Of a stretch of 9,203 bases of DNA, positions 5,539 through 9,203 are shown one piece after another. Under the pieces are notes generated by a model. That model made no database searches, was not told the origin of the DNA, and worked only from the letters and a program-made list of their open reading frames with translations. Numbering within the stretch: the first letter of the stretch is position 1; each line of letters begins with the position of its first letter. The stretch is from an uncultured Comamonadaceae bacterium (GTDB lineage Bacteria > Pseudomonadota > Gammaproteobacteria > Burkholderiales > Burkholderiaceae), in NCBI GenBank assembly GCA_946482595.1, contig CAMLSD010000143.1, forward strand, positions 1-9,203, read 5' to 3'. Position numbers and translations under genes: made by a program.

Positions 5539-7154
5539 ACTCCAAGACTCTGAAGATCACGCTCGCCGCCGTGCTGGCCCTGGCCGCAGTGGGCGGCGGT
5601 GCTTGGTGGCTCGGCATGAGCCAGGGCATGGCCAAGATGGCCATACCCGAGGCCGTGCCCGCCGCCCTGGCCGACCCGTCCCAGTGGACGATCACACAAG
5701 GGGAGGAGGCCACACGCCGCCACATCCGCGACGGCCTCAAGGCTGGCGACGTCGACCCCGTCACCGGCCTGCGCATCCAGAATTACCACGACCCGATGGT
5801 GCCGGGGAAAAACTTCGACGCCCCGGCCAAGTCGCCGTTCATGGACATGATGCTGGTGCCGCGCTACGCCGGCGGTGTACAGGGTGCGGCCGACGAGGGC
5901 ACGGTGAGCGTCAGCCCGCGCGTACAGCAGAATCTCGGGCTGCGCACCGGTGAGGTGGTGGCTGGCTCGCTGGCCAGGGAGGTAGTCGCTGTCGGCAACG
6001 TGGCATGGAACGAGCGGCTGCAGGAGGTGGTGGCAGCGCGCGCCATGGCCTTCGTCGAGAAGCTGCACGTGCGCGCCACCTTCGACCGTGTGGCCGTCGG
6101 TGCGCCGCTGCTGGACCTGTACGTGCCCGATTGGGTAGCGGCGCAGGAGGACTACCTCGCCGTGGCGCGAATGGCTGGGCCGGGAACTGTCGCGCTGCGA
6201 GACGCCGCCCGAGCACGCATGCGCCAGGTGGGCATGGACGAGGCACTGATCGAGCAGGTGGTGCAGCAGCAGCGCGTGCGGGGCCGTGTGACGTTGACGG
6301 CGCCCGTGAGCGGCGTGCTGACCGAACTGATGGCGCGCGAGGGTGCCACCGTGTTGCCCGGCATGCCGCTGCTGCGGCTGCAGGGCACGGCCACGGTCTG
6401 GGCCGAGGGCCAGGTGCCCGAGAGTCAGGCTGCGCTGCTCAAGCCCGGTGCGACCGTCGAGGCTACCAGCCCGGCTGCGCCCGGACAGCGCTTCATCGGC
6501 CGGGTGCAAGCTCTGCTCCCCGAGGTGGACACGGCCACGCGCACCTTGAAGGCGCGGCTGGAACTGGCCAACCCGTCGGCGCGACTCGTGCCGGGCATGT
6601 TCGTGCGGCTGCGTTTTGTGGAGCCGGCGCGAGCGAAGTCGCTGCTGGTGCCGACAGACGCGGTCATCCACACCGGCCGCCGCAGCTTGGTGATGTTGGC
6701 CGAAACCGAAGGCCGCTTTCGCCCGGTGGAGGTGAAGACGGGACTGGAGGCGCAGGGGCAGACCGAGATCCTGGCCGGACTGGAGCCCGGGCAGCGCGTG
6801 GTGCTGGCCGGGCAGTTCCTGATCGACTCCGAAGCGAGTCTGCGGGGCGTCGAGGCTCGGCTAAACCGAACGCCCGGCGCACTCATTGCGATGCCCACGG
6901 CGCCCGAAGCCGCCTTGCACCGCACACCCGCGCGCATCAAGGCCATCGACGGCGACACCGTCACGCTGGACCATCCGCCAATCCCTTCGCTGAAGTGGCC
7001 GCAGATGGTCATGGACTTCCGCCTGCCCCCTACCGAGCGGCGGCCGCGTGATCTGGCACCGGGCGAGCAGGTTGAGGTCGAGTTCCGCATGCAGGACGGC
7101 GACCTGCCGCAGATCACGCGCGTGCAGCGCGTGGCACCAGGAGCCGGCAAATGA
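5535..7154 (+). CDS. cusB: CusB-type periplasmic adaptor with C-terminal CusF-like domain (539 aa)
   Basis: Membrane-fusion protein linking the CusA pump to the outer-membrane channel, probably also delivering Cu(I)/Ag(I). Order: signal or anchor helix (about residues 7-27); a spacer with [14 protein letters not shown]; the CusB metal-binding segment, residues 83-111 (YHDPM then SPFMDMM then LVPRY), in which M88, M103 and M105 match the three metal-binding Met of E. coli CusB; lipoyl/barrel-sandwich halves flanking a helical hairpin ([35 protein letters not shown]); a beta-barrel and membrane-proximal domain ([22 protein letters not shown]); and a C-terminal CusF-like domain from about residue 466 with H480, W488, M491 and M493, the CusF copper-site pattern. 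Free CusF in E. coli passes Cu(I) to CusB, so the fusion tethers that step; Cupriavidus SilB has the same design. ATG 5535 overlaps the cusC stop (ATGA), with GAGGGA 8 bases upstream. Frames open further 5' only inside cusC. Confidence 0.95.
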   Translation: MNSKTLKITLAAVLALAAVGGGAWWLGMSQGMAKMAIPEAVPAALADPSQWTITQGEEATRRHIRDGLKAGDVDPVTGLRIQNYHDPMVPGKNFDAPAKSPFMDMMLVPRYAGGVQGAADEGTVSVSPRVQQNLGLRTGEVVAGSLAREVVAVGNVAWNERLQEVVAARAMAFVEKLHVRATFDRVAVGAPLLDLYVPDWVAAQEDYLAVARMAGPGTVALRDAARARMRQVGMDEALIEQVVQQQRVRGRVTLTAPVSGVLTELMAREGATVLPGMPLLRLQGTATVWAEGQVPESQAALLKPGATVEATSPAAPGQRFIGRVQALLPEVDTATRTLKARLELANPSARLVPGMFVRLRFVEPARAKSLLVPTDAVIHTGRRSLVMLAETEGRFRPVEVKTGLEAQGQTEILAGLEPGQRVVLAGQFLIDSEASLRGVEARLNRTPGALIAMPTAPEAALHRTPARIKAIDGDTVTLDHPPIPSLKWPQMVMDFRLPPTERRPRDLAPGEQVEVEFRMQDGDLPQITRVQRVAPGAGK

Positions 7155-9203
7155 TCGCCGCGCTCATCCGCTGGAGCCTGGTTAACCGATCCCTGGTGCT
7201 GCTCGGCAGCCTGCTGCTCACGGCCTGGGGTGTGGTGGCGCTGTCGCGCACACCGCTGGATGCGCTGCCGGACCTGTCGGACACCCAGGTCATCGTCCGC
7301 ACCAGCTGGCCGGGGCAGGCGCCGCAGATCGTCGAGAACCAGGTCACCTACCCGCTGACCACCACCATGCTGTCGGTGCCTGGCACGCGGGTCGTGCGCG
7401 GCTTCTCGATGTTCGGCGACAGCTTCGTCTACGTCATCTTCGACGACGGCGTCGATCTGTACTGGGCGCGCTCGCGTGTGCTGGAGTACCTCAACCAGGT
7501 GCAGTCACGCCTACCCGCCGGGGCGAGGTCGTCGATCGGGCCCGACGCCACCGGTGTGGGCTGGATCTACCAGTACGCCCTCGTCGACCGGACGGGTGCC
7601 AACGACCTGGCGCAGCTGCGGGCGCTGCAGGACTGGTTCCTGCGCTTCGAACTGAAGACCGTGCCCGACGTGGCCGAGGTGGCCAGCATCGGCGGCATGG
7701 TTCGCCAGTACCAGATCGTGCTGGATCCCGACAGGCTGGCCGCCTATGGCGTCTCGCAGGGCATGGTGGCCGGTGCGGTGGCACGTGCCAACCAGGAGGC
7801 CGGGGGCTCGGTGGTGGAGATCGGCGAAGCCGAGTACGCCGTGCGAGCCAGTGGCTACCTCAAGACATTGGAAGACTTCCGGGCCATTCCGCTGCGCAGT
7901 ACCGATGCGGGCGTGTCGGTGCGGCTGGGCGATGTGGCACGCATCCAGTTGGGCCCGGAGATGCGGCGTGGCATCGGCGAGCTCGATGGCGAGGGCGAGG
8001 CGGTGGGCGGCGTGATCGTGATGCGCTCGGGCAAGAACGCGCTGCAGACCATCGCCGCCGTCAAGGCGCGGCTGGCCGAACTGCAGCGCAGCCTGCCGCC
8101 CGGAGTGGAGATCGTGCCGGTGTACGACCGCTCGGGTCTGATCGAGCGCGCGGTGGACAACCTCGCCACCAAGCTGGTCGAGGAGTTCATTGTCGTCGCT
8201 CTGGTGTGCCTGGCCTTCCTGTTTCACCTGCGCAGCGCGGTGGTGGCCGTGGTATCGCTTCCGCTGGGCGTGTTGGCGGCCTTCATCGTGATGCAGCAGC
8301 AGGGCATCAATGCCAATGTGATGTCGCTGGGCGGCATCGCCATCGCCATCGGCGCGATGGTGGACGCGGCCATCGTGATGATCGAGAACGCGCACAAGCA
8401 CCTGGAACAGTGGGAGCACGACCATCCGGGCCAGGCGCTGCAGGGCGAGGCACGCTGGCACGTGATCGGCGACGCGGCCGTGGAGGTCGGGCCGGCGCTG
8501 TTCTTCTCGCTGCTGATCATCACGCTGAGCTTTGTGCCGGTGTTTGCGCTGCAGGCGCAGGAGGGCCGGCTTTTCGCGCCGCTGGCCTACACCAAGACCT
8601 ACGCGATGGCCGCCGCCGCGGGCCTGGCGGTGACGCTGGTGCCGGTGCTGATGGGCTACCTGATCCGCGGTCGCATTCCCAGCGAGGCGGCCAACCCGCT
8701 TAATCGCGTCCTCATCGCCTTGTACCGCCCGGTGCTGAACGCAGTGCTGACGGCGCCTTGGCTCACACTGGCCGCCGCCGTGCTGTTGGTGCTGGCGACC
8801 CTGTGGCCGCTGCGGCAGCTGGGCAGCGAGTTCATGCCGCCGCTGGACGAGGGTGACCTGCTGTACATGCCCACCGCGCTACCAGGTCTGTCGGCGGGCA
8901 AGGCGGCCGAGCTGCTGCAGCAGACTGACCGCCTGATCGAGACACTGCCCGAAGTGCAGAGCGTCTACGGTAAGGCTGGCCGAGCCGAAACCGCCACCGA
9001 CCCGGCGCCGTTGGAGATGTTCGAGACCACGATCCAGTTCAAGCCGCGCGATCAATGGCGGCCGGGCATGACGCCGGACAAGCTTGTGGAGGAACTCGAC
9101 CGCATCGTGCGCGTGCCTGGCCTGTCGAACATCTGGGTGCCACCCATTCGCAACCGCATCGACATGCTGGCCACCGGCATCAAGAGCCCCGTGGGCGTGA
9201 AGG
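7151..9203 (+). CDS. cusA: CusA-type heavy-metal RND efflux pump for Cu(I)/Ag(I) (3' partial)
   Basis: Proton-driven inner-membrane trimeric pump; 684 codons are present, out of about 1,045 expected, before the window ends. TM1 is at about residues 13-31, followed by the porter domain beginning [16 protein letters not shown] and [16 protein letters not shown]. The TM2-TM6 block starts near residue 338; in TM4, [16 protein letters not shown] contains Asp-405 of the proton relay and has D-A-A where zinc/cobalt pumps have D-G-A. Methionines at 573 (LLYMPT), 623 (LEMFETT) and 672 (NRIDMLATG) match the three copper ligands of the E. coli CusA cleft. M271, M391, M403, M410, M486 and M501 match its relay methionines, all without a gap. 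This supports monovalent Cu/Ag specificity. The start ATG overlaps the cusB stop (ATGA), and AGGAG at 7139-7143 is 7 bases upstream. The M755 and M1009 partners and the rest of TM7-TM12 lie outside the window. Confidence 0.97.
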   Translation, partial: MIAALIRWSLVNRSLVLLGSLLLTAWGVVALSRTPLDALPDLSDTQVIVRTSWPGQAPQIVENQVTYPLTTTMLSVPGTRVVRGFSMFGDSFVYVIFDDGVDLYWARSRVLEYLNQVQSRLPAGARSSIGPDATGVGWIYQYALVDRTGANDLAQLRALQDWFLRFELKTVPDVAEVASIGGMVRQYQIVLDPDRLAAYGVSQGMVAGAVARANQEAGGSVVEIGEAEYAVRASGYLKTLEDFRAIPLRSTDAGVSVRLGDVARIQLGPEMRRGIGELDGEGEAVGGVIVMRSGKNALQTIAAVKARLAELQRSLPPGVEIVPVYDRSGLIERAVDNLATKLVEEFIVVALVCLAFLFHLRSAVVAVVSLPLGVLAAFIVMQQQGINANVMSLGGIAIAIGAMVDAAIVMIENAHKHLEQWEHDHPGQALQGEARWHVIGDAAVEVGPALFFSLLIITLSFVPVFALQAQEGRLFAPLAYTKTYAMAAAAGLAVTLVPVLMGYLIRGRIPSEAANPLNRVLIALYRPVLNAVLTAPWLTLAAAVLLVLATLWPLRQLGSEFMPPLDEGDLLYMPTALPGLSAGKAAELLQQTDRLIETLPEVQSVYGKAGRAETATDPAPLEMFETTIQFKPRDQWRPGMTPDKLVEELDRIVRVPGLSNIWVPPIRNRIDMLATGIKSPVGVK

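Noticed and set aside
5508..6671. 387-residue minus-strand frame opposite cusB
   Set aside because: His/Arg/Gln-rich antisense product of a well-supported adaptor gene, with no motif.
7151..9203. Assignment of the pump as CzcA (Zn/Co/Cd)
   Set aside because: The TM4 motif is DAAIVMIEN rather than the DGA form, and the copper-ligand methionines are all present.

Overview
This is a GC-rich window, by eye around two thirds G+C, with the codon use and gene types of a betaproteobacterium. Comamonadaceae/Burkholderiales (Acidovorax- or Hydrogenophaga-like) is my best guess, inferred from protein flavour only. All genes read through without visible frameshifts, and two are cut by the window edges.

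Layout. (1) 1-500 (+): the C-terminal part of a short-chain dehydrogenase/reductase resembling the (3R)-hydroxyacyl-CoA dehydrogenase domain of peroxisomal multifunctional enzyme 2. (2) 567-1360 (-): two small outer-membrane-type lipoproteins in a tight operon, both with a lipobox cysteine at residue 19, preceded by a G-rich array of three 11-bp repeats. (3) 1547-2305 (-) and 2359-3231 (+): a divergent pair, a class I SAM-dependent methyltransferase and a LysR-family regulator, with dyad symmetries in the short gap between them. (4) 3232-3702: about 470 bases without a convincing gene, of different composition, possibly a decayed or recombined junction. (5) 3703 to the window end (+): a metal-resistance locus made of a small secreted cysteine-rich protein, a TolC-type outer-membrane factor, a CusB-type periplasmic adaptor carrying a C-terminal CusF-like copper chaperone domain, and a CusA-type RND pump cut by the window end.

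The last block is the best supported and most informative part. The pump aligns without gaps to my recollection of E. coli CusA. The proton-relay aspartate (D405), the three periplasmic copper-binding methionines (M573, M623, M672) and the other relay methionines (M271, M391, M403, M410, M486, M501) all fall at the same residue numbers. This assigns the system to Cu(I)/Ag(I) export rather than Zn/Co/Cd export. cusC-cusB and cusB-cusA overlap by ATGA, so the three efflux genes are translationally coupled. No copper-responsive regulator is visible beside the operon. The LysR gene upstream is separated from it by the gene-poor stretch and is more likely tied to its divergent methyltransferase.

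I found no RNA genes, CRISPR arrays, insertion sequences or complete mobile elements. Nothing here is clearly a new system. The least understood parts are the cysteine-rich protein ahead of cusC, the hairpin-rich cusC leader, and the symmetric divergent promoter region.
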